A stretch of 64,000 bases of DNA from Luteolibacter sp. Y139 (GTDB taxonomy: Bacteria > Verrucomicrobiota > Verrucomicrobiia > Verrucomicrobiales > Akkermansiaceae), in NCBI RefSeq assembly GCF_038066715.1, contig NZ_JBBUKT010000003.1, forward strand, positions 186,001 through 250,000. Reading direction: 5' to 3'. Of the stretch, positions 1 through 9,080 are shown piece after piece. The notes under the pieces were generated by a model. The model worked only from the letters and a program-made list of their open reading frames with translations. It was not told where the DNA came from and did not search any database. The translations under genes were made by a program, and so were the position numbers. Within the stretch, counting starts at the first letter, position 1. Each line of letters begins with the position of its first letter.

Positions 1-3000
1 CAGGTATTTCTTCGCGTCCTCGGGGTTGGCTTTGAACTGTTCGAGTTGCTCAGCCTGAAGCTCGCCCAGCAACTTCGCTTCAAGATCAGTAGGAGGACGC
101 GAGGCGCAGGCAGTGAAGGCCGCCGCAAGCCGTTGTTCAGCGGGCAGCGGCTGCACCTTCGTTGCCAGCGCTCGGGCCGCCTCAAGGAACTGCACGTCAT
201 TGAGCAGCACCAGCGCCTGCAAGGGAGTGTTCGTCTGCGGCCTGCGGATCGTGCAGACCTCGCGGGTCGGACTGTCGAAGGCCTGCATGTTCGGCAGCGG
301 CGCGGTGCGCTTCCACACCGAGTAGAGCGAGCGGCGATAGAGATCAGCGCCTTTGGATTGGTGATAAGCGGGCGACATCGAATTCGACTCGCGCCACAGG
401 TCACCGCCCGGTTGATACGGCGAAACCGGCGGGCCACCATCGCGCTGCTGGAGCAAGCCGGACGATGCCAACGCGAGATCGCGAACCTGCTCCGACGAAA
501 GCCGCCGCGATGGGCCGCGGGCCAGCAGCCGATTCGAGGGATCGCGCTCCCGAAGATCCGGGCGCATTCTACTATCCTGACCGTAGGTCGCGCTGAGCAC
601 GATGGACCGGCACAGCCGCTTGAGATCCCAGCCGTGGGAAACGAAGTCGCGCGCCATCCAGTCAAGCAGCTCCGGATGGCTCGGCAGCGACCCTTGCAGG
701 CCAAAATTGTCGGACGTTTCCACGATGCCGGCACCGAAGAAATTCGCCCAGATGCGATTGACGAACACCCGCGAAGTCAGGGGGTGGCGCGGATCCGTCA
801 GCCACCGTGCGAGACCGAGGCGGTTGCGCGGCGCATCCTTTGGAAAGGGAATCAGGATCTGGCCGAAGGTATCGCGGTTCACCTCGTTCTCCTTGCCACG
901 AGGAGCATCGTAGGCACCGCGGGCCAGAATGTGGGACGGCCGCGGAACTTCCGTATCCCGCATCGTCGGGATTTCGAAGATGGGATTCTCGGCACCTATC
1001 ACGGCGGCTCGTGCATTGCGGAGTGATACTAGTGCTTCGCGATAACTCGCATCGGTGGAAAGCACCCATGCGGCCTTGAGCGCCGTCCGTTGCGCGCCGG
1101 AACCTGCAAGCGCCGCCGCCCATTTCGCCGGGTCCTGCAATGCCGCAACCTCCAGAGGCGCGAGCTCGCGCTTCCAGATTCGCAGGTCATCAATCTCGCC
1201 GCCATTAAAGCCGCGGTCGCGGAAGCGCTGCCCGATGACGGCCGGTAAGCCACCGTGATTGTCGAAGGCCGTGGACTTCACCAGCGAGTCCGCCGTGACC
1301 TCGGTTTCCATGGGCTGGCCATCGAGGAACAACCGCAGCCCGCGCGCGCTACTAGATCCATCGTAGGTCCAAGTCACCCGGGCCCATTGATCGCGCGGGA
1401 TTCCCTGGATGGTCTTCACACCGATCGCATTGCCCGGCCAATCACGGACAATCATCGCCTCGATGCGGCCGCCCGCGAGACGCAGCTCAATGCCATTGTA
1501 GCCGACATCCGTTCCCGAGCTGCGATGAAGAACCAGCGTTGAAGCCGGATTGGCCAAAGTATCCCGCAAGACGATATCGACCGTGAATGGATCGCAGCGC
1601 TCAAAGGCGAGTCGGTTCGCCAGATCAACCCCGGTATCGCCATCCAGTCGCACCGCCGCTCCGGACTTGCCCGGCACGCGCGGCAGACCATTGCCATCCG
1701 CATTCGGGGCGCCCGCTTCGTCCTTCAATTGCGAGGCCAGCCCTTCGCCATCGAAGGTGAGATGGGACACCAGATCGACCGCAGGCAGTCCCGGCGACGT
1801 GGCCAGCCATGCCTCGAAGTCACCATCGGATTCCGACATGCGCTTCTCCACGGCAGCGAACGCGGCAACGGCAGCCACATTGGCATCGGTGAGTTTCTTT
1901 TCCTGCCCCTCGTTCGGCAGCAGCAAGGTCGGCGATGGCTGGACGCTGCCGCTGCTATAGAAGCCGCGCTCGGGAATCGAATTGAAGAACGCGCCGAGCG
2001 AGTAGTAGTCCCGCATCGCGATCGGGTCGTACTTGTGATCGTGGCAGCGGCAGCACTCCATCGTCAGCGCGAGGAAGACCGAGCCGAAGGTCTGGACGCG
2101 ATCGGCCATGTTCTCGACCAGGAACTCCTGTGCGACCGAGCCGCCTTCCATCGTCAGGCGATGAAGGCGGTTGAAGGTCGTGGCGAGTTGCTGCTCACGA
2201 GTCGCGTCCGGCAACAAATCCCCCGCCACCTGCCAGGTGATGAATTGATCGATCGGCAGGTTCGAGTTCAGCGAGCGGATCACCCAATCACGCCATGGCC
2301 AGAAGGCGGTCAAAGCGTCAGCCTGATAGCCATACGAGTCGGCGTAGCGCGCCGCATCCAGCCACCGCACCGCGAAGTGCTCACCGAAGCGCGGGGTCGC
2401 AAGCAGGCGATCCACCGCCGCGGCCTTGTCGGGGTTCTGCCGAAAAGCCGCGATCTCTTCCGGACCCGGAGGCAGACCTGTTAGATCCAGCGTCGCCCGG
2501 CGCAGCCAACGAAGCGGATCAGCGGCAGGCGAAGGAACCAGTTCCTCACTCTCGAGGCGGGCTAGCACGAAGCGGTCGATCTCCTGCTGCGGCCACGCGG
2601 CGTCCTTCGGCGCCGGCACGGCCACCGACTCCGGCAATGGCTGGAATGCCCAGTGCGGCTCGTATTTGCCGCCCTGCTCGATCCATTTCCGGATCACGCC
2701 TTTCTCACCATCGCTGAGGAAGAGGTGCGACTTCGGCGGCGGCATCACCACCTCCGGGTCCTTGGAAAGGATCCGCTTCCAAGCCACCGATTTCGTCGGA
2801 TCACCCGGCACGATCGCGCTGCCCGGCGAATCCTTCAGCGGGCCGTAGGCACCATCGGGATTGTCGAGCCGCAGCCCGGAATCGCGCTTCGATGCATCCG
2901 GCCCGTGGCAGGCGAAACACTTGTCGGAAAGGACGGGCCGGACATCGAAGGCATACGAGATCGGCCGCTCCGCCGCTATGGCAGGTGCGACAAAAAGCGC

Positions 3001-3024
3001 AGGAATGATCAGAAATCGCGACAT
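1..3024 (-). CDS. PSCyt1-DUF1549-LamG-DUF1553 secreted protein (partial, C-terminus beyond window)
   Basis: The minus-strand frame is open without a stop from the ATG at 3024 to base 1 (1008 codons), so the C-terminus lies outside the window. Residues 1-18 form a short signal peptide. A planctomycete-type cytochrome domain (PSCyt1) follows with CFACH at 36-40. A DUF1549 (PSCyt2) domain covers about 145-350 and has a second CxxCH at 324-328 inside ECCRCHDHKYDP. A LamG-like jelly-roll covers about 420-625, and DUF1553 (PSD1) starts near 733. This architecture is typical of Planctomycetes and Verrucomicrobia and is often encoded beside a DUF1501 protein, with a suspected role in polysaccharide or sulfated-glycan use that is not proven. 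It lies 69 bp after the SMP-30 gene on the same strand. The family's usual end suggests only a few dozen residues are missing. Heme attachment at the two CxxCH motifs is inferred. Confidence 0.93.
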   Translation of the reverse strand, partial: MSRFLIIPALFVAPAIAAERPISYAFDVRPVLSDKCFACHGPDASKRDSGLRLDNPDGAYGPLKDSPGSAIVPGDPTKSVAWKRILSKDPEVVMPPPKSHLFLSDGEKGVIRKWIEQGGKYEPHWAFQPLPESVAVPAPKDAAWPQQEIDRFVLARLESEELVPSPAADPLRWLRRATLDLTGLPPGPEEIAAFRQNPDKAAAVDRLLATPRFGEHFAVRWLDAARYADSYGYQADALTAFWPWRDWVIRSLNSNLPIDQFITWQVAGDLLPDATREQQLATTFNRLHRLTMEGGSVAQEFLVENMADRVQTFGSVFLALTMECCRCHDHKYDPIAMRDYYSLGAFFNSIPERGFYSSGSVQPSPTLLLPNEGQEKKLTDANVAAVAAFAAVEKRMSESDGDFEAWLATSPGLPAVDLVSHLTFDGEGLASQLKDEAGAPNADGNGLPRVPGKSGAAVRLDGDTGVDLANRLAFERCDPFTVDIVLRDTLANPASTLVLHRSSGTDVGYNGIELRLAGGRIEAMIVRDWPGNAIGVKTIQGIPRDQWARVTWTYDGSSSARGLRLFLDGQPMETEVTADSLVKSTAFDNHGGLPAVIGQRFRDRGFNGGEIDDLRIWKRELAPLEVAALQDPAKWAAALAGSGAQRTALKAAWVLSTDASYREALVSLRNARAAVIGAENPIFEIPTMRDTEVPRPSHILARGAYDAPRGKENEVNRDTFGQILIPFPKDAPRNRLGLARWLTDPRHPLTSRVFVNRIWANFFGAGIVETSDNFGLQGSLPSHPELLDWMARDFVSHGWDLKRLCRSIVLSATYGQDSRMRPDLRERDPSNRLLARGPSRRLSSEQVRDLALASSGLLQQRDGGPPVSPYQPGGDLWRESNSMSPAYHQSKGADLYRRSLYSVWKRTAPLPNMQAFDSPTREVCTIRRPQTNTPLQALVLLNDVQFLEAARALATKVQPLPAEQRLAAAFTACASRPPTDLEAKLLGELQAEQLEQFKANPEDAKKYL

Positions 3025-3093
3025 TAAGATCGCGACTTCTACCCAATCAGAATGCCGCTCGTTTCACAAGACGGCGAGATTCACCCAAATCGG

Positions 3094-3939
3094 CTAACCC
3101 GCGAAGCCGTTCGCCGGCAGTCCCTTCACCCCCAGCCCGCGGATCACGAAGAGGCGACCGGCGTCGGCTTCCTCGACGCTTTTGTGCACTCCAGTGGTGA
3201 CGTAGAGATCGGCCAAATCCGGTCCGCCGAAGGCACAGGCGGTCGTTTCCAGGCACGGCAGGTCGATCTTCCGCAGCTCCTGTCCGCTCTCCGGGCTGAA
3301 GCAGCAAACACAGGCCCCGTGGCAGAACGCGATCCACAGGTTGCCATCGGCGTCGATGGTCATGCCATCCGGCGACCACTCGTAATGCGCGGTGGAAACC
3401 ACGCTCCGCAAATTCGTCAGATGCCCCGCTTCGTAGTCAAAAGCGAGGACCTCCTTCCGCGGAGTATCGATGTAATAAACGGTGCGGCCGTCCGCGCTCC
3501 ACACGATGCCATTCGAATTCGTCACCGGGCCGAAGCTCTCGTGGATCGTCAGGTCGGGATCGAGGCGGTAGAGCATCGCATCGCCGGTCTTTTTCACCAG
3601 GCTGATGGTGCCGGCGAAGAAGCGGCCGTCCGGCGAGCATTTGCCATCATTGAAGCGGTTGTCGGCCTTGTCCGGCTCCGGATCACCGAGCGCGGTCAGG
3701 CGGCCATCCTCGCCTAGGAGATGAAAGCCATTGTCCCCCGCGATCACAAATCCACCCGCCTCGCGCGGCACCACCGTCCCCACGCGCTCGCCCACCTCCC
3801 AGGTCTGCTCCTCGCCGGTGGCCGGGTTGAAACGCACCACGCGGTGCTTTTCGATGTCCACATACAGGAGCGAATCCTTCCACCACAGGGGGCCTTCACC
3901 CCACTGGGCGCGGTAGTTTCCGACGGTTTCGATGGTCAC
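3094..3939 (-). CDS. SMP-30/gluconolactonase/LRE family protein
   Basis: This 281-residue six-bladed beta-propeller resembles regucalcin and bacterial gluconolactonases, which hydrolyse sugar lactones with one divalent metal. Family metal ligands can be placed: Glu15 in GEGPLW, Asn143 in TNSNGI and Asp191 in SPDG. The substrate-contacting Arg95 and Asn97 sit in NRFNDGK. There is no signal peptide, so it should be cytoplasmic. The start ATG at 3939 gives the usual short N-terminus before the GEGP motif. The PSCyt/DUF1553 gene follows on the same strand 69 bp downstream, so co-transcription is possible and a sugar-catabolic setting is suggested. The actual substrate cannot be read from sequence. 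Confidence 0.92.
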   Translation of the reverse strand: MTIETVGNYRAQWGEGPLWWKDSLLYVDIEKHRVVRFNPATGEEQTWEVGERVGTVVPREAGGFVIAGDNGFHLLGEDGRLTALGDPEPDKADNRFNDGKCSPDGRFFAGTISLVKKTGDAMLYRLDPDLTIHESFGPVTNSNGIVWSADGRTVYYIDTPRKEVLAFDYEAGHLTNLRSVVSTAHYEWSPDGMTIDADGNLWIAFCHGACVCCFSPESGQELRKIDLPCLETTACAFGGPDLADLYVTTGVHKSVEEADAGRLFVIRGLGVKGLPANGFAG

Positions 3940-4030
3940 GCGGCGGGACCGTAGGCGCGGACGGCGACGGGAAAAGAAAAAGCTCAGGCAACATCGGGAC
4001 CCGCCGACGTTTTGTCCGAAGAAAACGGAT

Positions 4031-4059
4031 TTGTCATACCCCCGGAAATCCGCTATTCC
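4031..4059 (+). promoter_or_regulatory. candidate sigma70-type promoter for the amidase gene
   Basis: TTGTCA at 4031-4036 and TATTCC at 4054-4059 are separated by 17 bp, about 38 bp upstream of the amidase ATG in the divergent gap between the lactonase and amidase genes. The match is partial, so this is a suggestion only. Confidence 0.3.
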
Positions 4060-4096
4060 CTAGGTCTCCCCGCGACACGCCCCGAAAAACCTCATC

Positions 4097-5161
4097 ATGC
4101 CGAACCGATTTTCGATTCCGCTCCTGCTGGCTGTGCTCTTTGCGTGGCTGGGGGCTGCTCCCGCGGCACATGCGCAGTGGGAGACCAAGCAGATCAACGG
4201 TCGCGACTACGTCTGCGTCGACGGGATGAAGAAGTTCTACGGCTTCGAATCGGTCAAACGCAGCGGCAACCAGTGCGTGCTCCACAAGCCAGTCATGGTG
4301 AAAGACCCCAAGACCGGCGAGACGGTCGACAAGGGCGTGGTGGTGGAGCTTCAGAACGGATCCCAGGATTGCCTGATGAACGGCGTGAAGTTCGTCTTCA
4401 GCTATCAGGTCGAGGAAAACGGCGGACGCCTCTGGATGTCGCGGATCGACCTCACCAAGCTGGTGGATCCCGTGCTGCGGCCGAACTACATCCCGGATGC
4501 CGGGAATTTCAAAACGGTGATCATCGATCCCGGCCACGGCGGCAAGGATCCCGGCGCGACCAATGGCTTGGGCACGGAAGCCACCTACAACCTCGATGTC
4601 GGCAGCCGTCTAAAGGGGATGCTCACTACCGCCGGCTACAGGGTCCTGATGACCCGCGAGAGCGACCGCTACCTCACGCTGCAGGAGCGGGTCCAGATCG
4701 CCAACGGGGTGAACGAAAACGCGATCTTCATTTCCATTCACCACAATTCCGGTGGCAGCTCGGCCCGCGGAATCGAAACCTTCACACTCTCGCCCATCGG
4801 CGTGGCCCACTACGGACGCGGACTCAATGCCAGCGACTTCGAGATGCGCACCGGCAATAGCCACGACTCCGGCAATGTCGCCCTCGCCACCGCCGTCCAC
4901 GGCTCGCTCCTGACCATCCTCAAGGACAAGGACAGCGGAAAATCCTACACCCTGGATCGCGGCATCAAGCGCGCCCGCTTCAGTGTCTTGACCGGCGTGA
5001 AGCACCCCGCCATCCTGGTCGAATGCGGCTTCATGACGCACGAATATGAAGCCCGCCTGATCGCCAGCGAGGCCTATCGCAACACGGTCGCCAAGGCGAT
5101 CCAGCTTGCTGTGGTCAGATACAGCAAGGCGGTCTCCAAGTCCCCTGCGGCAAATCCGTAA
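4097..5161 (+). CDS. N-acetylmuramoyl-L-alanine amidase (Amidase_3, AmiC-like)
   Basis: A 354-residue exported zinc amidase that cleaves the bond between N-acetylmuramic acid and L-alanine in peptidoglycan. Residues 1-26 form a signal peptide ending AHA. Residues 28-130 are a beta-rich N-terminal region, perhaps a copper-amine-oxidase-N-like or wall-binding fold. The catalytic domain starts near 138 with VIIDPGHGG. Expected zinc ligands are His147, Glu161 and His215 (SIHHNS), and the catalytic Glu309 is in VECGFM. All four are present, so it should be active. It is transcribed divergently from the lactonase gene. The region between catalytic strands contains no obvious autoinhibitory helix of the E. 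coli AmiC kind, but this was judged by eye. A role in cell separation or wall turnover is inferred from the family. Confidence 0.95.
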   Translation: MPNRFSIPLLLAVLFAWLGAAPAAHAQWETKQINGRDYVCVDGMKKFYGFESVKRSGNQCVLHKPVMVKDPKTGETVDKGVVVELQNGSQDCLMNGVKFVFSYQVEENGGRLWMSRIDLTKLVDPVLRPNYIPDAGNFKTVIIDPGHGGKDPGATNGLGTEATYNLDVGSRLKGMLTTAGYRVLMTRESDRYLTLQERVQIANGVNENAIFISIHHNSGGSSARGIETFTLSPIGVAHYGRGLNASDFEMRTGNSHDSGNVALATAVHGSLLTILKDKDSGKSYTLDRGIKRARFSVLTGVKHPAILVECGFMTHEYEARLIASEAYRNTVAKAIQLAVVRYSKAVSKSPAANP

Positions 5162-5232
5162 GCGCGAGCACGGCGGGGGCCCGGACCGGACGCGCCCTTG
5201 CGTCCTCGAATCCTTCTGGCAAATTGGGCACG

Positions 5233-5541
5233 ATGAAAGAAGTCGTGCGCGAACGTACCCTGATCAGGCTCTCCCACTATCAGGCCGTTCTCGAGGGCGC
5301 TGGCATCCCCACCTTTATCCGGAATGAGGCCCTCGCCCACCTCGAGGTCCCGATCCCGACCTTCTGTCCGGCGCTCTGCGTCGTGGATGATCAGGACTAC
5401 GACCGTGCCATCGGTCTCCTCCACGAGTCGGCCGAACAGGCGGCAAAGGCTTCCACCGAAGATTGCCTGTGCCCCGCGTGTGGCGAAATCAACCCGCGGA
5501 GCTTCGATCTCTGCTGGAACTGCGGCGCAGAACTCGCGTGA
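5233..5541 (+). CDS. DUF2007 protein with C-terminal zinc ribbon
   Basis: A 102-residue cytoplasmic protein. Residues 1-70 match the DUF2007 (putative signal-transducing) pattern: an ERTL..LSHYQAVLEGAGIPTFIRNE start, a proline-rich turn and the CVVDDQDYDRAIGLL helix. Residues 78-100 form a zinc ribbon with CPAC (80-83) and CWNC (94-97). The ATG at 5233 is preferred. A TTG three codons upstream is also in frame. The gene lies 71 bp after the amidase gene on the same strand and is convergent with map, with only 6 bp between the two stop codons. Function is unknown. The DUF2007-plus-ribbon layout is common in Verrucomicrobia and Bacteroidota. Confidence 0.85.
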   Translation: MKEVVRERTLIRLSHYQAVLEGAGIPTFIRNEALAHLEVPIPTFCPALCVVDDQDYDRAIGLLHESAEQAAKASTEDCLCPACGEINPRSFDLCWNCGAELA

Positions 5542-5547
5542 GTGACC

Positions 5548-6330
5548 TCACAAGCCGGGCACGCCCCGCTCCCGCCACGTCAGCAGCTCGGGCTCGCCTT
5601 CGGTGATCAGCACGGTGTGCTCGAAGTGCGCGGAGGGCTTGCCATCGGCAGTCACCACCGTCCAGCCGTCGTCGAGGATCCGGACGGAATGCGTGCCCGC
5701 ATTCACCATCGGCTCGATTGCCAGGGTCATTCCCGGCTCGAGGATCGGGCTCTTGCCTTGCGGGCGGTAGTTCGGCACCTGCGGTTCTTCGTGCAGGTCG
5801 CGACCGACGCCGTGGCCGACAAATTCGCGAACCACGGTGAAGCCGAGCGGTTTTACATAGTCCTCCACCGACCCGCAAAGGTCAGCCAAGCGCTTGCCAG
5901 CGCGGGCGTGGGAAATCGCGACGAACAAGGACTCTTCGGTGGCGACAAGCAGGCGCCGGGTCTCCTCGGTGACTTCACCGACTGCCACGGTGATGGCATT
6001 GTCACTGAACCAGCCTCCCTTGACGATCGCGACGTCGATCGTCACGCAGTCGCCGGGCTGAATCTTGCGCGGGCCGCCGATACCGTGAACGACCTCCTCG
6101 TTGACCGAAATGCAAATCTGGCCGCTATAGCCACGGTAGCCCAAGGCCGCGCTCTTGCAGTCGCGCTGCCGCATCAACTCGCCGGCAAGCTTGTCGATCT
6201 CCAGCGTCGTACGGCCCGGTTCGACGGCCTTCACAAGCTCCATCAGAATCTCGCTGGCCGTCTGGCCGGCGATGCGCATGCGCCCGATTTCGTGCGGTGA
6301 CTTGATTCGGATCTTATGCCGCCTGGCCAT
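5548..6330 (-). CDS. map: methionine aminopeptidase type I
   Basis: A 260-residue cytosolic metalloprotease that removes the initiator methionine from nascent proteins. The five metal ligands are all visible: Asp99 (TIDVAI), Asp110 (FSDNA), His173 (GHGVGRDLHE), Glu206 (AIEPM) and Glu237 (HFEHT). The substrate-positioning His82 is in VVHGI. The start is taken at 6330 (MARRHKIRIKSPHE), because codons further upstream lie inside adk and encode no recognisable sequence. This start overlaps the end of adk by 17 bp, implying translational coupling. It is the last gene of the str-S10-spc block. The order secY-adk-map is classic, but here no infA, rpmJ or alpha operon follows. Confidence 0.97.
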   Translation of the reverse strand: MARRHKIRIKSPHEIGRMRIAGQTASEILMELVKAVEPGRTTLEIDKLAGELMRQRDCKSAALGYRGYSGQICISVNEEVVHGIGGPRKIQPGDCVTIDVAIVKGGWFSDNAITVAVGEVTEETRRLLVATEESLFVAISHARAGKRLADLCGSVEDYVKPLGFTVVREFVGHGVGRDLHEEPQVPNYRPQGKSPILEPGMTLAIEPMVNAGTHSVRILDDGWTVVTADGKPSAHFEHTVLITEGEPELLTWRERGVPGL

Positions 6331-6976
6331 GAGCTTTGAGGGATCGGATGCACTCGACCAAGCGCTTCTCCACATCGTCCGCGCCCGTGGTCGCGTCGAA
6401 GCGGCGCAGCAGGCCTTCGCTTTCATAGCGAGCCACCACCGGGAGCGTGTGCTCCTCATACTCGGCAAGGCGCGAGCGGAAATTCGCCGGGGTATCGTCG
6501 GCGCGCGGGCCGGTCACGCCGCCACACTCCGGGCAGCGGTCGGCACGATTGAGCTCCTGGCGGCGGCCGGACCAGCGGCACTCCGGGCACTCGATACGGT
6601 TGCCAAGTCGCACCAGAAGTTCATCAAGCGGCACCTCCAGCAGCACCGCGGCCGTGAGATTCAGTCCGTGCTCGGAAAGCCATCCGGCAAGGAAGTCGGC
6701 CTGCGGGACGCTGCGCGGGAAACCATCCAGCACCCAGCCGCCGGTTTGCTTGGCGAGCCATTCGCCCATGATAGGGCACATCAACGAGTCGGGCAGGTAT
6801 TCCCCGCGGGCTAGGATCGGCTCGGCTTGTTTGCCGAGTTCCGTCCCCTGCTCTACCGCCGAGCGCAGCAGCGCGCCCGTGCTCAGGTAGGCAAGGCCGA
6901 GGTCCTCGGCCAGCCGACGGCCCTGGGTCCCCTTGCCGGAGGCAGGCGGACCGAGGAGAACGACTTGTTTCGACAT
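6314..6976 (-). CDS. adk: adenylate kinase, zinc-type LID
   Basis: A 220-residue enzyme interconverting ATP + AMP and two ADP. The P-loop GPPASGKGT is at 9-17. The AMP-binding part includes STGALLR and DGFPRSVPQA. The LID carries four cysteines (130, 133, 148, 151) in two CPEC motifs, matching the zinc-binding bacterial type. RADDTPANFRSRL gives the phosphate-binding arginines. It starts 7 bp after secY and overlaps map by 17 bp, as expected for the tail of a spc operon. Confidence 0.97.
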   Translation of the reverse strand: MSKQVVLLGPPASGKGTQGRRLAEDLGLAYLSTGALLRSAVEQGTELGKQAEPILARGEYLPDSLMCPIMGEWLAKQTGGWVLDGFPRSVPQADFLAGWLSEHGLNLTAAVLLEVPLDELLVRLGNRIECPECRWSGRRQELNRADRCPECGGVTGPRADDTPANFRSRLAEYEEHTLPVVARYESEGLLRRFDATTGADDVEKRLVECIRSLKAHGQAA

Positions 6977-6983
6977 CGCCGTG

Positions 6984-8480
6984 TTACGCTTTGGCGATCC
7001 ACGCCGCGGCGGCCACGACCACGAGCAGGCCGATCACGGCCCACAGGTAAACGAGTGCAGTGCTGGACGCGGCATTGCCGGTCTGGGAAAGGCGATCGTA
7101 GCGACCCTTGATCTTGCCCTTCCGGAGGAAACCGTCGTAGTGGCGCTGCAGCAGGTGGGTCTCCACCTGGCGCATGATATCGAGCACCACACCGACAAGG
7201 ATCAGCAAGCTGGTGCCGCCGAAGAACTGGAGCACCATCGAGCCCTGCGGCAGGCCGATCAGGTGGCCGACCAGCGGTTGCAGCACGAACACGAAGGTGA
7301 GGAAGATGGCGCCCGCGAAGGTCAGGCGGGTCATCGTGAAATCGAGGAAGTCAGCCGTCGGCTTGCCCGGGCGGACGCCAGGGATGTAGCCGCCATTGCG
7401 CTTCAGGTCCTCGGAGATCTGGGACGGCTGGAACATGGTCGCCACCCAGAAGTAGGAGAAGAAGAAGATGAACAGGCCGCCGAGGACGTAGTACCACAGG
7501 CTGCCCATCGCGAGGGCTTCCTGAAGCTTCATCGCCCAGGTCTCACCGCGGGCGATCCAGGAGATCATCATCGTCGGCAGCGAAAGGATCGCCGTCGCGA
7601 AGATGATCGGCATCACGCCGGCGTAGTTGACCTTGAGAGGCAGATACTGGGTCTGGCCGCCGAATTGCTTCCGGCCGACGACGCGCTTCGCATACTGCAC
7701 CGCGATCCGGCGCTGGGCCTGGGTGAGGGCGATGGTGGCGGCAATCACCACGATCAGCATGGCGATCATGATCACCAGCTTCACCGAGCTGAAGGCATTC
7801 ACGTTTTCGCCGGTGACGAAGAATTTCCACGTCTGGACCAGGGCGCCGGGCAGGGCGGAAATGATGTTCACCGTGATGATGATCGAGGTACCATTGCCGA
7901 GACCGCGCTCGGTCATCTGGTCACCGATCCACATCAGCAGCAGGGTGCCGGAGACCAGCGTAAGAACGGTGAGGGCGATCCAGGCGAGGTCCGCTCCGGG
8001 TACCAGCACGCCATACTTCGCCGCATTATCGATGCCGCGCATGTAGAACAGGCGGTCCGGATGCATCAGCGAGGTCGCCATGAAATAGCCCTGCACCAGC
8101 GCGATCACGATCGTGATGTAGCGGGTATACTGGGTGATCTTCTGGCGGCCGCCGTCCTCACGGGCAAGGCGGGCCAGCTTCGGCACCACCGCGGTCATGA
8201 GCTGCACCATGATCGATGCCGAAATGTAGGGCATGATCCCCAGCGCGAAGATACCGGCCTTCTGGAGACCGCCACCCGCGAAGATGGTGAGCATGGCGCC
8301 AAAGGCATTGCCACCGTCGGTCTTTGCGGCATCAGCCATCCACTTCTCGATCACCGAGGAATCCACCCCGGGCAACGTGATGTGGGTGCCAAGGCGGACG
8401 ATGATGATCATCGCCAGGGTGAAGAGAATGCGGTCCCGGAGTTCCGGCACCTTCCAAGTGTTCGCGAAAGCGGAGATCAT
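6984..8480 (-). CDS. secY: preprotein translocase subunit SecY
   Basis: A 498-residue polytopic protein that forms the Sec protein-conducting channel with SecE and SecG. Ten hydrophobic segments can be followed from LFTLAMIIIVRLGTHI through to the C-terminal TALVYLWAVIGLLVVVAAAA. The cytoplasmic loop motif QYAKRVVGRKQFGGQTQYLPLKVN and the RPGKPTADFL loop are canonical. It is longer than the E. coli protein (about 443 residues), mostly in the periplasmic loop after TM1 and in the later loops. It follows rplO by 107 bp, the widest gap in the block, so an internal promoter or processing site is possible there. Confidence 0.97.
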   Translation of the reverse strand: MISAFANTWKVPELRDRILFTLAMIIIVRLGTHITLPGVDSSVIEKWMADAAKTDGGNAFGAMLTIFAGGGLQKAGIFALGIMPYISASIMVQLMTAVVPKLARLAREDGGRQKITQYTRYITIVIALVQGYFMATSLMHPDRLFYMRGIDNAAKYGVLVPGADLAWIALTVLTLVSGTLLLMWIGDQMTERGLGNGTSIIITVNIISALPGALVQTWKFFVTGENVNAFSSVKLVIMIAMLIVVIAATIALTQAQRRIAVQYAKRVVGRKQFGGQTQYLPLKVNYAGVMPIIFATAILSLPTMMISWIARGETWAMKLQEALAMGSLWYYVLGGLFIFFFSYFWVATMFQPSQISEDLKRNGGYIPGVRPGKPTADFLDFTMTRLTFAGAIFLTFVFVLQPLVGHLIGLPQGSMVLQFFGGTSLLILVGVVLDIMRQVETHLLQRHYDGFLRKGKIKGRYDRLSQTGNAASSTALVYLWAVIGLLVVVAAAAWIAKA

Positions 8481-8587
8481 GGGGAAGCGGTAGGCTGCAA
8501 AGAGCGACGGGTTTGTAAACGCGGCGAGGAAGCGATCAAGCGCTTCCTCGCCGGAGAACCGTCAAGACGGATATGACCAACTGAGGA

Positions 8588-9037
8588 TCAAGCGGGGAGC
8601 TGGACGGAGCCGCCAGCCTTTTCCACCTTTTCCTTGGCCGAGGCGCTGATCGTGTCCACGACGAGGGTCAGCTTCTTGCTGATCTCGCCCTGGCCGAGCA
8701 CCTTGACCTGTTCGCAGGCGCGGTTGATGAGACCGGCCTTGCGCAGGGCTTCCTCATTGACGGTGTCACCGTCGTTGAAGGCCTTGTCGAGCTGGGACAG
8801 GTTCACCACTTCGACCTTGGTCTTGAAGTTGATGTTGTTGAAGCCGCGCTTGGGCAGACGACGGTGAAGGGGCATCTGGCCACCTTCGAAACCGACGCGG
8901 GTGCCGCTGCCGGAGCGAGCCTTCTGGCCCTTGTTGCCCTTGCCGGAGGTCTTGCCGTGGCCGGAGCTTTCGCCGCAGCCGAGGCGCTTGACCCGGTGCT
9001 TGGCGCCCTTGTTCGGCGCGAGAGTGTGAAGTTTCAT
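8588..9037 (-). CDS. rplO: 50S ribosomal protein L15
   Basis: 149 residues with the diagnostic N-terminus MKLHTLAPNKGAKHRVKRLGCG, then the glycine-rich GHGKTSGKGNKGQKARSGSG arm and the EGGQMPLHRRLPKRGF segment. It binds 23S rRNA late in 50S assembly. The gene upstream is rpsE (43 bp). In most bacteria rpmD (L30) lies between rpsE and rplO, and it is missing here. Confidence 0.98.
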   Translation of the reverse strand: MKLHTLAPNKGAKHRVKRLGCGESSGHGKTSGKGNKGQKARSGSGTRVGFEGGQMPLHRRLPKRGFNNINFKTKVEVVNLSQLDKAFNDGDTVNEEALRKAGLINRACEQVKVLGQGEISKKLTLVVDTISASAKEKVEKAGGSVQLPA

Positions 9038-9080
9038 GTTCGACGTTCGAGGTTGGACGTTCGAGTTCAGTCAGCGTTCC

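Noticed and set aside
46-1026. Long open frame on the plus strand opposite the DUF1553 gene (326 codons).
   Set aside because: The minus strand has clear family domains over the same bases. The plus frame has no recognisable protein and is an antisense shadow in GC-rich DNA.
6933-8576. 547-codon plus-strand open frame, His/Asp/Gly-rich.
   Set aside because: Exactly antisense to secY; the composition is that of a reverse-complement membrane-protein frame.
9038-9080. Possible rpmD (L30) between rpsE and rplO.
   Set aside because: 43 bp is too short for L30 (about 60 codons), and no L30 sequence is seen.
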